Positions 35,583 through 45,910 are shown, numbered from the stretch's first letter. The stretch is 64,000 nt of DNA from Paenibacillus sp. Soil766 (GCF_001428105.1 NZ_LMSJ01000054.1:195557-259556); one strand, 5' to 3'. The notes: a model not told the origin generated them from the sequence alone. Made by a program: numbers and translations.

Positions 35583-35668
35583 CCTGCATGCGGATTATCT
35601 CCTGTAGAAGGTAAAACTACTTTTTCTGGTCTCTGCCTACTCAAGTTGCCCTACTTTCGCTCTGCTTG

Positions 35669-37513
35669 CTATTCGCGTTGCGCCATCATTGCCTTGAGGC
35701 GGACAATGATCATCGTGCCTTGATCAAGTTGCGTCTCAATAGACAAGCCATACTGCTCGCCCGCAAAGAAGCGAATTCTCTCATTCACATTATAAAGTCC
35801 ATATGAGCTGCCAGAGCCATCTGCCCGTTGATCTGGGCGTGGGGAACGCAGCAGATTCTTCGCTGTCTCCTCATCCATGCCGATACCATCATCAGCTACG
35901 GTAAGCAGCAATTCACTATTCTCCAAGCGGGCTGTAATGCGTATGGTTCCCTTCTTATCCTTGGCTTTGCGAATACCGTGGAGAAGAGCATTCTCAACCA
36001 GTGGCTGAAGCGTCAATTTCGGTATCATGTAGTGCTCAAGGCCAGGATCGGCATCTATCGCAAACGTGAACGTTGATGGAAACCGATTCTGTTGAATTTC
36101 CAAGTAAACCATAGCTAGATTCAACTCATCGGTAATACTCACGTTATCCTCGCCCTTGTTCAAACTAAACCGGAAATACTGGGCCAGCGCCTCGATCATC
36201 TGACTGGTGTCCAGTGCATTGTGGGCGATGGCACTCCAATTAATCATATCGAGTGTATTATACAGGAAGTGAGGGTTGATCTGCGCTTGCAGCGCCCGAA
36301 GCTGTGCCTCCCGTTCTAACACCTTAGCCTTATAGGTTTCTTCCATCAGATTATTGACTTTGTGAATCAATTGATCGACACTCCGCTCCAGCAGATAGAA
36401 GTCTCCTTCAGGAACAGGACGGTATTCCTCCAGCCAACCGATTCCTTCCTTCCGGATCATTTTGAGCACCAGCTTGATTCGCTTATTCATCCCCTGAATG
36501 GTAAAAGTAAGCAGTACAAAAACAAGCACCATGAACATAATCGTAATTCCAACGACTGTAGCAATGCTAGTGAACTGATTTTGGGCAAAGGCTCGATGAG
36601 AGATCTCTGATTTGTTTACTTCCGCAATCAGTTTCCACCCCGTCGTGCCAATCGTCGCATACACCACATAGGTATCCTCTTTACCATTGTAGCGCTTATA
36701 GATACCATCACTGGATTGGCTTACATGACTTAGGATATCCGCCGGCGCATCTTCTTGTTCATCATCCTGAGCAACATCACCTGGACTCTCAAACATAAGT
36801 ATACGTTCGCCGTTCTTGTCAATAATATAGGGGGATTTGACGGTGGAGAAGTTGATCCTCGACATGACCTCGTCCATGACCTTTCTCGACATATCCAGCA
36901 TAAATACCCCGTAGATCTCATCATATCGCTTGGGATTACGCAGCACGCGGGCTACCGAGAATATGTTTTGCTTACCTATGTCCACATAGTTCTCTTCGTA
37001 CACCCCAGTCCAGACCATGCCTCCGCCTTCATCCATAATCTTCTGATGCCACGGCCTTTTTTCTAGCACAGACATCGGGTACAGATTAATACTGTCTCCC
37101 GCATAGATCTTAGATGGATTGACAAATATCCGAATTCGAAAAATATCCATATTCGCCTGCACGGTTTCTGCCAGATTGCGCAGCTTCACCATCTGCTCAA
37201 GCTGACCGGTTATACTCTCTTGGGGGACAAGATTGTCGTATAAAATCTGGTTCATAAATACAGAATTAGAAATATCTTGAATATGATCTAACTTATATGT
37301 CAGGTTTATACCTGCCTGCTTTAATGTCTGCTGCATAGTACGGGTTACTTCCTGTTCAAGAATATCGGATGAACGCTGATAATAAGACGTCAACATAATT
37401 GAAATCGGTATTAGAATAAGTACCACATAAGCAATGAGCCACTTTTTTGCAGCAAAGATCCCCTGCATCAGGCCCTTCAAAAAAGTCCAACTTACTCTCG
37501 TCGTTCTTCCCAA
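35669..37513 (-). CDS. YesM-like sensor histidine kinase
   Basis: A 614-residue membrane kinase. A helix at about 20-43 and another at about 305-330 bracket a large Cache-like extracellular sensor. The His_kinase block is QINPHFLYNTLDMINW, with the phosphoacceptor histidine in it, and the ATPase domain has VENALLHG and ADDGIGMDEE. The start is a TTG at 37513 with GGGAGGGGGAG upstream; an ATG at 37468 is an alternative. It lies 25 bases after its likely response regulator, and upstream of sugar permeases, as in yesMN-type oligosaccharide systems. Confidence 0.92.
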   Translation of the reverse strand: MGRTTRVSWTFLKGLMQGIFAAKKWLIAYVVLILIPISIMLTSYYQRSSDILEQEVTRTMQQTLKQAGINLTYKLDHIQDISNSVFMNQILYDNLVPQESITGQLEQMVKLRNLAETVQANMDIFRIRIFVNPSKIYAGDSINLYPMSVLEKRPWHQKIMDEGGGMVWTGVYEENYVDIGKQNIFSVARVLRNPKRYDEIYGVFMLDMSRKVMDEVMSRINFSTVKSPYIIDKNGERILMFESPGDVAQDDEQEDAPADILSHVSQSSDGIYKRYNGKEDTYVVYATIGTTGWKLIAEVNKSEISHRAFAQNQFTSIATVVGITIMFMVLVFVLLTFTIQGMNKRIKLVLKMIRKEGIGWLEEYRPVPEGDFYLLERSVDQLIHKVNNLMEETYKAKVLEREAQLRALQAQINPHFLYNTLDMINWSAIAHNALDTSQMIEALAQYFRFSLNKGEDNVSITDELNLAMVYLEIQQNRFPSTFTFAIDADPGLEHYMIPKLTLQPLVENALLHGIRKAKDKKGTIRITARLENSELLLTVADDGIGMDEETAKNLLRSPRPDQRADGSGSSYGLYNVNERIRFFAGEQYGLSIETQLDQGTMIIVRLKAMMAQRE

Positions 37514-37538
37514 AGCTTCTCCCCCTCCCTATGTCAAG

Positions 37539-39194
37539 CTAATGCTGCTCTCTGTAAGCACTGGGCGTAAATCCAGTCATTTTTTTGAACACCTTGCTGA
37601 AATGGCTTGGATCTAAATATCCCACAGCTTCGCATACCTCATAGAATTTATAGCGTGGGTCTTTCAGAAGCTCCTTCGCTTTCTCAATCCGTACTTTTGT
37701 TAAATACTCAAACAAGGTTTCTCCTGTCTCCTGCTTGAACAGCAAGCTAACATACGTTGCGCTTAAGAAGACACCTTCCGCTATATCTGCCACTGTAAGA
37801 TTCTCAGGATATCGTTCTTCAATCAAATGCTGAATGCGATCGATTACACCGCCAGCTCTCCTGCTACGTTTGTTATACACACAGGCGCATACCTCGTGCA
37901 GGTATACATATACGAGATTGTGCATATCTTGCATTGTCTCCTGCTGCAGTACTCTCTCACAGGAATCGACTTCCTTCAATTCCCACTCCTCTGTGAGGGC
38001 ATTCAACTCCAGTAATACACGGCTGGATAGCAAGAGGAACTGCAGACTCACATTCCTTGCATAGCGGAAGCCACCCTTGCGGTTTGTGGCCAATTGACTA
38101 TAAATCAGCTCAAGCTCGTCTTTCAGTCTAGCGTGATCTCCTGCCCTCATGGCCGACAAAACACGCTCGGCGGATTCAATCTCGAACCGATAACGCCCAC
38201 TTTTATCGGACTCCAGACTGTCAATGGTCAGAATTTTATTTTTACCCAAATACCACTTCTGCGCAGCTGCATCTTTGGCCCGCATATAGGATTGCGGCAG
38301 CTCCATCAAGCTCTCCACACGTTCTCCTACACCAATCGTTACACTTAACTTCATCCATTTGCTCAGATTATCCCTTACCTTCTCCGCTAAAATAAGCAAT
38401 TGCTGCTCAGGAGTCTCTGGGGACTCGACACCATCTGTCGAGTCATCGTCCTGATTAGATATATCATCCAGTCTAAGGATTCCTACGAACTGTCCAGGCT
38501 CATTCTCAAAGGCAACACCCTGCAGTGTTTCATTCATTAACTCCTGAATAATATTCAGAATCGCATAAGAGGTAAGCTGTTTATCCCGCTCCGACAACGG
38601 TCCCATCACCTGTATCGCATCATCCACCAGAATGACCAAAATAATGTAAGCGCTATCTAATTGAAGAGGCAGTTCAAGAAATTCGATTTTTTCTTTGGCC
38701 GCTTCTAGCTTAATGCTGTCACGGATCACGGACATTAGGAATTTTTCTCGTAACAGGGGCATACTTTGCGAAAGTTTGACTTGCATTTTGTTGGTCAATT
38801 GACGGGTCTCTGCCTCTGCCCCAAGAGCTGCGACCACCCGTTCCATAACTGTACCCAGTTCTTTGCGGACAATCGGCTTGAAGATGTAGTCCACCGCATG
38901 AACCTTGAGTGCCGATTTCAGATAGGCTGTATTGTCATGACCACTGATGAAAACTATTTTGGTATCCGGAAGCTTTTCGTAAATCTCCATCGACATCTGA
39001 ATGCCATCCATCGTGGGCATCATGACATCCGTCAACACAATATCAGGTTTAAGTTCATTGATGAGGGCGAGCCCCACATTCCCATCGTCTGCAACCCCTA
39101 CCAACTCTATGCCATAATCACCCCAGTTAAAGTATGTCTGAAGTCCGTTAAGTACCGAAGGCTCGTCATCTACAATCACCAACTTGTACAACAT
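37539..39194 (-). CDS. YesN-like response regulator with AraC output domain
   Basis: A 551-residue regulator. The receiver (1-120) has D10, phosphoacceptor D56 in IVLTDVMMPTMDG and K in YIFKPI. A long middle section (about 140-430) is typical of large YesN proteins. The C-terminal AraC domain (about 450-551) includes VADIAEGVFLSATYVSLLFK and EVCEAVGYLDPSHFSKVF. It pairs with the downstream kinase and should activate the adjacent sugar import genes. First gene of this group; a TATAAT with a weak -35 lies upstream. Confidence 0.92.
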   Translation of the reverse strand: MLYKLVIVDDEPSVLNGLQTYFNWGDYGIELVGVADDGNVGLALINELKPDIVLTDVMMPTMDGIQMSMEIYEKLPDTKIVFISGHDNTAYLKSALKVHAVDYIFKPIVRKELGTVMERVVAALGAEAETRQLTNKMQVKLSQSMPLLREKFLMSVIRDSIKLEAAKEKIEFLELPLQLDSAYIILVILVDDAIQVMGPLSERDKQLTSYAILNIIQELMNETLQGVAFENEPGQFVGILRLDDISNQDDDSTDGVESPETPEQQLLILAEKVRDNLSKWMKLSVTIGVGERVESLMELPQSYMRAKDAAAQKWYLGKNKILTIDSLESDKSGRYRFEIESAERVLSAMRAGDHARLKDELELIYSQLATNRKGGFRYARNVSLQFLLLSSRVLLELNALTEEWELKEVDSCERVLQQETMQDMHNLVYVYLHEVCACVYNKRSRRAGGVIDRIQHLIEERYPENLTVADIAEGVFLSATYVSLLFKQETGETLFEYLTKVRIEKAKELLKDPRYKFYEVCEAVGYLDPSHFSKVFKKMTGFTPSAYREQH

Positions 39195-39334
39195 CTCTTC
39201 CCCAACCCTTCCATTAAAAATGTTGATTGAAATCGATTATACGACATATTCGTGTAAATATTTATAATGAAAATGTAGATTTCTTAAAATGGTCTCATTT
39301 TACCAATAGTTTCTTTTATTGAAAATAAAAAAAA

Positions 39335-39366
39335 GATAGATAAATCAACGAATTGATTCATCTATC
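39335..39366 (-). terminator. Strong terminator of the NatAB-like ABC operon
   Basis: GATAGATAAATCAA pairs with TTGATTCATCTATC (one mismatch) around CGAA; on the minus strand a run of eight T follows. It lies about 100 bases after the permease stop codon. The rest of 39195-39470 is AT-rich with nothing else evident. Confidence 0.8.
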
Positions 39367-39470
39367 TTCATTATTTAGTCTCAAACATGTACCCATATTT
39401 GTCTCATTTATCGATCAAATCAGTCTCAATTATAACCGTTACTCATATATCACATTTATGATTATGCACA

Positions 39471-40751
39471 CTACCGATACGCACGCATAGCCTTGCGCAG
39501 CTCCTTCAACGTTGGCCGCTTGCCGTACATCAGCACGCCAGTGCGGTAGATCTTCGCCGCAAGCCAAGCCATCGCGCCGATCGACACCAATTGAATCGCA
39601 ATCGACATCGCGATCTGCCAGAACGGTGGGCTGCTCATTCCGATACGTAAGAACATAATCATAGGCGAGAAAAATGGCACGAATGACATCGTCACCACGA
39701 ACGGAGCATTCGGATAGTTAAGTCCGAAGATCGCAATCATGAAAGCCGCTACGATGATATAGGTGACTGGCATAATGGCTGGCCCCACATCCTCAGTGCG
39801 GCTGACAAGCGAGCCTATTGCTGCGAAAATCGTCGCATAAATGAAGAAACCGAGTAAGTAGAAAATTAAGAAATAAATGATCAGTGATATTTCTAAATCG
39901 CTCCAACTGATATTCAGTTCCTTGATGGCCGAGGCATCGCTAAATTGAATATTAAGGACAGAAACGGCGATTAGTACAGCTATTTGTGATAGCGCCAGTA
40001 AGCAAATGCCAATAATTTTTCCAAACATCTGCTTCAGCGGTGACACGCTTGTAATGAGTAATTCCATGACGCGCGTGCTTTTCTCCGCTGTGATTTCCGT
40101 TGCAACGAGATTCCCAAATCCAATTGCACCCATGTAAAGCATGAAGAGTAGAATATAAACCAGTATATAAGACAACCTCATTTGGGACTCTGTTTTGCCC
40201 GTAGCAGCTTGATCCGTTGTGGATATTTGCACGGTTTCCAACGACACAGGTGTTTGGATATCGGTTTTTAGCGTATCTGGTAGACCAGCTCCTTGCAGCA
40301 CCATATCCGTCTTGATTAGCTGAAGTGCCGTTTGCAGCTTATTTTTTGGTGAGGAATCCAGCGTCCCTGTGGATTTATAGCGCAGCTTCGGGAATCCGCC
40401 CTGTTTCCCATCCGTGAACTCTAAGTATCCCTTAATCTTCTTATCGATGATTTGCTGCTTCCCATATGCCTCATTTGCTTCTACACTGCCTTGATCTGAA
40501 AGGGGTACAATTTGTATCTCTGCATTCGGCTGATTGTTATAAAAAGCTTCTAATTTGGATGCCACAATCGCTTGTTGCTTACCAAATACCCCTATTTTCA
40601 TCGCTTCATCGGAAGAAAATTGCTTAATAATCGTTGGAAGATGGATCAAAAGCGACATCAGGATTAGTAAGATGAGACTCATCACTTGAAACGATTTCGT
40701 GCGAAAACGAGACAGGAATGTAAATTTAATGACTGTCCATATACTATTCAT
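39471..40751 (-). CDS. ABC-2 exporter permease (NatB-like)
   Basis: A 426-residue membrane protein: one helix at about 21-40, an extracytoplasmic domain of about 150 residues, then five or more helices (about 190-400). The ATEITAEKSTRVMELLITSV motif near residue 225 is diagnostic for NatB/YhaP-type permeases. The start at 40751 has AGGTGG nine bases upstream; an 11-codon extension enters the ATPase gene. It overlaps the ATPase gene by eight bases. NatAB relatives expel sodium or unknown compounds. Confidence 0.88.
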   Translation of the reverse strand: MNSIWTVIKFTFLSRFRTKSFQVMSLILLILMSLLIHLPTIIKQFSSDEAMKIGVFGKQQAIVASKLEAFYNNQPNAEIQIVPLSDQGSVEANEAYGKQQIIDKKIKGYLEFTDGKQGGFPKLRYKSTGTLDSSPKNKLQTALQLIKTDMVLQGAGLPDTLKTDIQTPVSLETVQISTTDQAATGKTESQMRLSYILVYILLFMLYMGAIGFGNLVATEITAEKSTRVMELLITSVSPLKQMFGKIIGICLLALSQIAVLIAVSVLNIQFSDASAIKELNISWSDLEISLIIYFLIFYLLGFFIYATIFAAIGSLVSRTEDVGPAIMPVTYIIVAAFMIAIFGLNYPNAPFVVTMSFVPFFSPMIMFLRIGMSSPPFWQIAMSIAIQLVSIGAMAWLAAKIYRTGVLMYGKRPTLKELRKAMRAYR

Positions 40752-41649
40752 TTTGGCTTCCCACCTTCTGGATAAAAATTTCATTCAAGGTTGGCTCCAT
40801 AATTTGAAAACGCTGCACAGTGGACCGTTCCATCGCGTATTGCAGAATACGCTGCGCGGCTTCTGGTTGCGCAATGCGAAGCTCGTACCCATTTAGCCCT
40901 TGGTTCACCGAAATTACGCCTTGAAGCTTCTCTAACCCCTCTACACTCGTCGATGTCTCCAGCACAACTCTCTCCTTAGGGAAGCTCGCTTTAATGTCCT
41001 TTAAGCCCCCTTGAAGAATTGTATTTGAGCGATGCAGCATACAGATATTCTCACAAAGCTCCTCCACATGCTCCATCCGATGACTGGAAAATAAAATCGT
41101 TTTCCCCTCATCACGGAGGCTTTTCACCGTTTTTTTGAGCAGTTCTACATTCACTGGATCTAGTCCGCTAAAGGCTTCATCCAGAATCAGAATCTCGGGA
41201 TTGTGAATAACCGCCGCAATGAATTGAATCTTCTGCTGGTTCCCTTTGGACAGCTCCTCAACCTTACGGTTGTAATAATCAGGAACCTCAAATCTTTCCA
41301 ACCATAACTTCAAGCTGCGCTCTGCTTCGCGTCGTTTCATGCCCCTAAGTTCAGCTAAGTATAAGATCTGCTCGCTAATTTTAACTTTAGGATATAAGCC
41401 ACGCTCTTCAGGCAAATACCCCATTAAGCTGCGTAGCTCTTCCCGATATCCTTGTCCATTCCACAATATGTTACCTTCATCTGGGTATATGAGTCCGAGT
41501 ACCATCCGCATCGTTGTCGTTTTACCAGCTCCGTTTGCGCCTAACAAGCCATAAATTTCCCCTTGCTTCACTTGCAGCCCAATCCGATTTACGGCCGTTT
41601 TATCCCCGTACTGCTTCGATACTTGTTCAACAACTAAAGGGTATGTCAT
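40744..41649 (-). CDS. ABC exporter ATP-binding protein (NatA-like)
   Basis: A 301-residue nucleotide-binding subunit with Walker A LGANGAGKTTTMRM, the signature ELSKGNQQKIQF and Walker B ILILDEAFSGLDP. The ~80-residue C-terminal accessory domain is shared with NatA/YhaQ proteins. It pairs with the overlapping permease. The genes sit directly downstream of the sugar import cluster terminator, so they are probably transcribed from their own promoter. Confidence 0.9.
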   Translation of the reverse strand: MTYPLVVEQVSKQYGDKTAVNRIGLQVKQGEIYGLLGANGAGKTTTMRMVLGLIYPDEGNILWNGQGYREELRSLMGYLPEERGLYPKVKISEQILYLAELRGMKRREAERSLKLWLERFEVPDYYNRKVEELSKGNQQKIQFIAAVIHNPEILILDEAFSGLDPVNVELLKKTVKSLRDEGKTILFSSHRMEHVEELCENICMLHRSNTILQGGLKDIKASFPKERVVLETSTSVEGLEKLQGVISVNQGLNGYELRIAQPEAAQRILQYAMERSTVQRFQIMEPTLNEIFIQKVGSQNE

Positions 41650-41743
41650 CTATGAGCCTACCTTTCATCACGAAGTTGCGTACACTCACTATTTTACATG
41701 AAAATGGAAAAACAATGAATTTTTCTTCACAAAATCAAAAAAA

Positions 41744-41764
41744 GAGAAGCTATTAACGCTTCTC
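41744..41764 (-). terminator. Terminator of the second sugar import cluster
   Basis: GAGAAGC pairs perfectly with GCTTCTC over a seven-base loop, followed on the minus strand by TTTTTTT. The stem overlaps the original stop codon of the split binding-protein gene, which shows where that gene used to end. Confidence 0.85.
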
Positions 41765-41938
41765 ATAGCGATTTAACGCTAACTTTTGGATTTCAATGGC
41801 TCGATCAATTTTGGATGCTTTCATCTTACTAACGTAGCTATCGAACGAATCTAGCGGCTCGACGCCGAGAATAATCTTCAGAGACATCTCATCGACGAGT
41901 GTCATCACATCCATCATAATGGAAGAAAATTCAGCACT
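41753..41938 (-). pseudogene. Severed C-terminus of the second binding-protein gene
   Basis: Directly after the amber codon at 41939-41941 the same frame continues for 61 sense codons to a TAA at 41753-41755. The translation includes MTLVDEMSLKIILGVEPLD and DRAIEIQKLALNRYEKR. These match the end of the intact paralogue at 47840-49459 (NTLVDEMTLKIILGNEPVD; SRAIEIQQAALDRYNKR). With these codons the total length would be 540 residues, against 539 in the paralogue. No ribosome-binding site or start is placed for separate translation. The alternatives are a sequencing error or a recent nonsense mutation. Confidence 0.88.
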
Positions 41939-43378
41939 CTAAAGTTCCGTCTTCGGAATTTGCGGTAATGTGTACGATTCAACTTGCGTATCCGCCCAGA
42001 TCCCAATTGCTTTCCTTTGCTCAGGCAAGGTGTAATACTGCTCAACATACCGAACATCCTGAACAAACGGCCCAAAATAGCTGGCTCTCGTATACATCGA
42101 CAAGGCTTGTGAAGGGGCCAGCTTATCTGGATTCCGCAGGATCCAATCCGTATACGTTGGGTATCCGTCTTTCAACGTGTAGCTCGTTCCTTCAATCCCG
42201 AAATTAAAGAGCATATGACCCTCGTCACTATAGCCGTAATCAAGCAGCTTGGCAGCCTCTGCCGCATGTTTACTGTTACTTGAAATAGCGACCCCGCCGG
42301 TACCGACATAATCATAGCTTTTCTGCCCAAATTTCGGCTTATCCCCTTTATGGAGCACGGGATAGGGAGCTGCTGCAAACAGAGCCGATTTATTCTTCTC
42401 CTCAACTAGCGGCTGCCATTTCCCAATGCCCGCCCCCGCATTCCAGATCGTTGCTCCACTTCGCCCCGTTACCATATTGGAGTCCATTGTTTTGGTATCC
42501 ACAGATGCAATGTTCTTATCGATTAATCCTTCCTCATACCACCCTCGGAACGTGGCTAAGAAATCTTGGTATCCCTTCTCCATCGGGCCGTATTTTACCT
42601 CACCATGATCCTGATAGAAGCCTTTTCGAATCCCATATGCGCCTACAAAAGCGCCCCCCTCAATCCCGAACAACGGATTCGGCACACCTAGGAATGTCAA
42701 CGGAGCTGCAATTCCTTTCTTCTCCTTGAACACCTTAAGCACCGTATGCCATTCCTCTATCGTGGTTGGCACCTCTAGTCCAAGTTCATTAAGCCAATCC
42801 TGACGGATAATGGGTCCTTGATACGTACGAAGCTTATCATCGCCACGGATAAAAGGGAAAACATAATAGCTGCCGTCATCTGTCCGGATTTGCTTATCGA
42901 TTTCGGGATGATCCTTTAAGTACTTCTTCAGATTAGGTGCATACTTATCAATGACCTCATTCAGCCTCAAAATATAGCCATCTTTGATCGCCTTTTCGGG
43001 CCCGCCAGGGAAGCTGTCCCACTCGTACTCCATCATATCAGGCAAGTCGCCAGAGGCTAATAAGACATTCATCGCTTCCTTGGCCTGATTCGCTGATGGC
43101 TGTATGAAGGAAAGCTGGACCCCAGTTCGCTTCTGCCATTCTTGGAAAAAGGGAATATCCTTGAATGTCGCTTTCACACTCGCGGCATTCCCATTCAGCT
43201 CTGACCAATAGGTCAGCTTCGTCACTGCTGGTACAGACTGCTCCATATCCTTGGCCGTAGCTGTAGGCTGCCCTGCCGGTGTCGTAAGATTCGTCGGACT
43301 CTCAGAAGAGCATGCCGTCAGTCCAAGGGTGATTATACTTAGAAGTAATAGCATCTTACTCCTAGCTCGTCTGCTCAT
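41939..43378 (-). CDS. Solute-binding lipoprotein, truncated by an in-frame amber stop
   Basis: As it stands, a 479-residue lipoprotein with signal peptide and lipobox LTAC (C23). It is a close paralogue of the binding protein at 47840-49459: both share LTYW-ELNGN, FFQEWQK-TGV, GGPEKAIKDGYIL and APNLKKYLK. The frame ends in KTEL-TAG, and the last ~60 codons of the family continue in frame beyond. That missing segment forms the end of the C-lobe, so folding or stability may suffer. It follows the YtdP-like regulator gene by 25 bases on the same strand. A good ribosome-binding site (GGGGAGGGG) is kept. Confidence 0.85.
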   Translation of the reverse strand: MSRRARSKMLLLLSIITLGLTACSSESPTNLTTPAGQPTATAKDMEQSVPAVTKLTYWSELNGNAASVKATFKDIPFFQEWQKRTGVQLSFIQPSANQAKEAMNVLLASGDLPDMMEYEWDSFPGGPEKAIKDGYILRLNEVIDKYAPNLKKYLKDHPEIDKQIRTDDGSYYVFPFIRGDDKLRTYQGPIIRQDWLNELGLEVPTTIEEWHTVLKVFKEKKGIAAPLTFLGVPNPLFGIEGGAFVGAYGIRKGFYQDHGEVKYGPMEKGYQDFLATFRGWYEEGLIDKNIASVDTKTMDSNMVTGRSGATIWNAGAGIGKWQPLVEEKNKSALFAAAPYPVLHKGDKPKFGQKSYDYVGTGGVAISSNSKHAAEAAKLLDYGYSDEGHMLFNFGIEGTSYTLKDGYPTYTDWILRNPDKLAPSQALSMYTRASYFGPFVQDVRYVEQYYTLPEQRKAIGIWADTQVESYTLPQIPKTEL

Positions 43379-43403
43379 TCCGTTCCCCTCCCCGCATCTA
43401 ACC

Positions 43404-45764
43404 TCAATTCATTTCCTTATACTTCCCAGGTGTTATTCCCTCGTATTTCTTGAAAACACGAATAAACGTAGCCACTTCATTATAGCCAACTAGCCGCGCG
43501 ATCTCTGAGATCGAATCTTGCTTATAGCTGATCATCTTCTTCGCTTGTTGAATTCGGTATTTCGTAATGTAGTCGAGCAAACCCTCACCTGTCTGATCCT
43601 TGAATAACTTGGACACGTAGCTGCCTCTTAAGGCAAAGTTCTCACCAATCGTATTCACATTCAAATTAGCGTCTTGATATTGATCCTCAATATATTGCAT
43701 AACTTTCGCGATGAGCTCGCGCAAGGTTTCCGTACGTTCTTTCGTCTGGTTCGCTTCTATTCTAGAAGCGGCAAAGGCACATACCTCTCTGAGCAGCAGC
43801 TGCAGCTCTTGCTGCATTTCCAGAATGGTGTCGCAGGCAATGATTTTATCCATCCATAACGGGTTGTCCCCTAGCCATGGCTGCGTAGTTCCGTCCCCAA
43901 GCTCATTCATCGCTTTCACCATCGTACCTACAAGATTGAAGATAAGACACCTGGCCAAAGTAAGCGACACCAGCGGCTTATCGAAATTGCGCCCCATGAT
44001 CTCGTTCATGCTAGCAGAAGCTTGCTCAATATCCCCCGCTTTGATGAGATTAATAATTTGCTGCTCCACTTGGAGCGGATAGTAATAGCCCTGCTGAAGC
44101 TTATCTGCCGTGTCGATTCGAATCTCATCGTAGGTAATGATCTCTCTTTTCCCTCGAACCATCTTATATTCCATCGCGTCCAACGCTTCACTATATGCCT
44201 CAGCAACGCCAATTAAAGAAGGGTGAACACCGCTGATGGATATCGTTAAATCCATATGAAACCGTGTCAGGAACCGCTGTGCCTCGGCAGCAATCCAATC
44301 CAGATCAGCCTTCCGCTCTGCTGCATCCGTTTCTGCAAAGTTCACCAAGCACACCATCATGTCATCGATTTCGGCTACATAACCAGCATGCTGACGATGA
44401 CCAGTGAGTTCTTCAACAACATTCGTGATAATGAACTGCATTAATTTTCTACGTTCATTGATGTCCATACCTGGCAAATTCGTAGATATACTATCGGAAT
44501 TCTCAACCGCAAACAGGATAACCGCGAAATGATTCGAAATCAAATCCATATGGAAGGTTTTGAAAGCTTCCTCATACGAAACGAGCGAATCAATTCGCCC
44601 CTTCAACAGCCGATTTAACATATTTGAACGGAGCACGTGATGGTGAGATTGCAACTGCATTGCGATTTGATCTTTTTCATTACGCGTGTGGGAGATCACT
44701 TTCTGAATGAAATGCAGTTCATTCCCATCTGCGCGTTCATCGAAGGCATTTTTGTCAGAAATCGATTGAACCAAACGTTGGATAGGTGAGTAGTTACGGC
44801 GCAGAAAGAACCATGTTAGCACCGCTGCACCAAATAAGCTGATCAGTATGCTGATATAAGTAAACTTGCGGACATACTCCGCTTTTTCCCAATACATACG
44901 GCTTGGAATGATCAGTACATATTTCAAATCAGAAACAGCCGACTGAATATAGAAAAGCTCTGATTCTCCGTCCTGCGATGGTTTGTACGTGACATTATCC
45001 TCATCCGGCAATTGGTCCAAAATGAGATTCTTGTTCACTGTCACAGGGACATTGGAGAGTAGAACTTGATTGTCATGATTAAGGATGACGATTTGCCCAC
45101 CGCTAAACCCAGAAATGCTTTCAATCGCCTTCTCGAATCGCTCCCGATCAGCCATCACAACGACTGTCCCCGTTTGCTTGCCGTTCAGATCCTTGGGCAA
45201 GTGTGTGACATACGCGATGGAAGATGAAGAAGGACCAGCATCTACACGGGGAAGGATTAGAAATTGGTTATTCGTAGCTTGGTGAATCGTATCCAGCCAT
45301 TGTTCATATCGGAGGGTACCTGTATTGTGAATCGTATCAAACGCTGTATGCAAATCACGCATATTGCCTGGACGGAGAATCGATGCCTCCTGATCCCAAG
45401 TCACATAGAATTCATCGATTGTCGCATACGAGGTTTGATACATCCGAAACTCTTTGACGAGCTGAAACGCGAGATATTGATCATCATTGGTTCGTACATT
45501 GGTGTACATCAGACTTTGAAGCTTAGCATTCCAAGTAATTTCCATATTCAACCGTTTCATCAAATCGAATTGCGTGTCGATCGTGTAACGGACTTGTTTG
45601 AGTAAGGAATCATTCGCACGATGAATTTCACTTTTTAGCACATGACTAGACTGTGAATAAATAAGAATGCTCATCAGCATCGGCACGAACAATACGGCAC
45701 TGTATGATAACAGCCAAGTAAAGATAATGCTCTTCCTTTTTGGCCAAAAAAATCGAAACTTCAC
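43404..45764 (-). CDS. Membrane-bound AraC-type regulator (YtdP-like)
   Basis: A 786-residue one-component regulator. Helices at about 13-37 and 288-310 enclose an extracytoplasmic sensor of about 250 residues. A long cytoplasmic section follows, then an AraC domain at about 685-786 (LNVNTIGENFALRGSYVSKLF and ISEIARLVGYNEVATFIRVF). It senses outside the cell and binds DNA itself, so no kinase is needed. The start is a GTG with GGAGGAG six bases upstream. It sits inside an lpl/ytc-type import cluster, which it most likely regulates. Confidence 0.9.
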   Translation of the reverse strand: MKFRFFWPKRKSIIFTWLLSYSAVLFVPMLMSILIYSQSSHVLKSEIHRANDSLLKQVRYTIDTQFDLMKRLNMEITWNAKLQSLMYTNVRTNDDQYLAFQLVKEFRMYQTSYATIDEFYVTWDQEASILRPGNMRDLHTAFDTIHNTGTLRYEQWLDTIHQATNNQFLILPRVDAGPSSSSIAYVTHLPKDLNGKQTGTVVVMADRERFEKAIESISGFSGGQIVILNHDNQVLLSNVPVTVNKNLILDQLPDEDNVTYKPSQDGESELFYIQSAVSDLKYVLIIPSRMYWEKAEYVRKFTYISILISLFGAAVLTWFFLRRNYSPIQRLVQSISDKNAFDERADGNELHFIQKVISHTRNEKDQIAMQLQSHHHVLRSNMLNRLLKGRIDSLVSYEEAFKTFHMDLISNHFAVILFAVENSDSISTNLPGMDINERRKLMQFIITNVVEELTGHRQHAGYVAEIDDMMVCLVNFAETDAAERKADLDWIAAEAQRFLTRFHMDLTISISGVHPSLIGVAEAYSEALDAMEYKMVRGKREIITYDEIRIDTADKLQQGYYYPLQVEQQIINLIKAGDIEQASASMNEIMGRNFDKPLVSLTLARCLIFNLVGTMVKAMNELGDGTTQPWLGDNPLWMDKIIACDTILEMQQELQLLLREVCAFAASRIEANQTKERTETLRELIAKVMQYIEDQYQDANLNVNTIGENFALRGSYVSKLFKDQTGEGLLDYITKYRIQQAKKMISYKQDSISEIARLVGYNEVATFIRVFKKYEGITPGKYKEMN

Positions 45765-45910
45765 ATGGATCTCCTCCCACTGCGCACCTTGAAAATTCCT
45801 CTGAAGGGATTGTCTCCTTCACTCTATTATACCTCTGTTCGCAAGGGGAGGAATGTCCAAAATGACAAATCCGATTGATAAAAGCGCTACTAGATCTCTA
45901 TTTCCATGCT

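Noticed and set aside
41939-41941. Pyrrolysine or programmed read-through at the amber codon
   Set aside because: No pyl genes are in the window, these bacteria are not known to use UAG as sense, and the context shows no read-through signal; a nonsense mutation is simpler.
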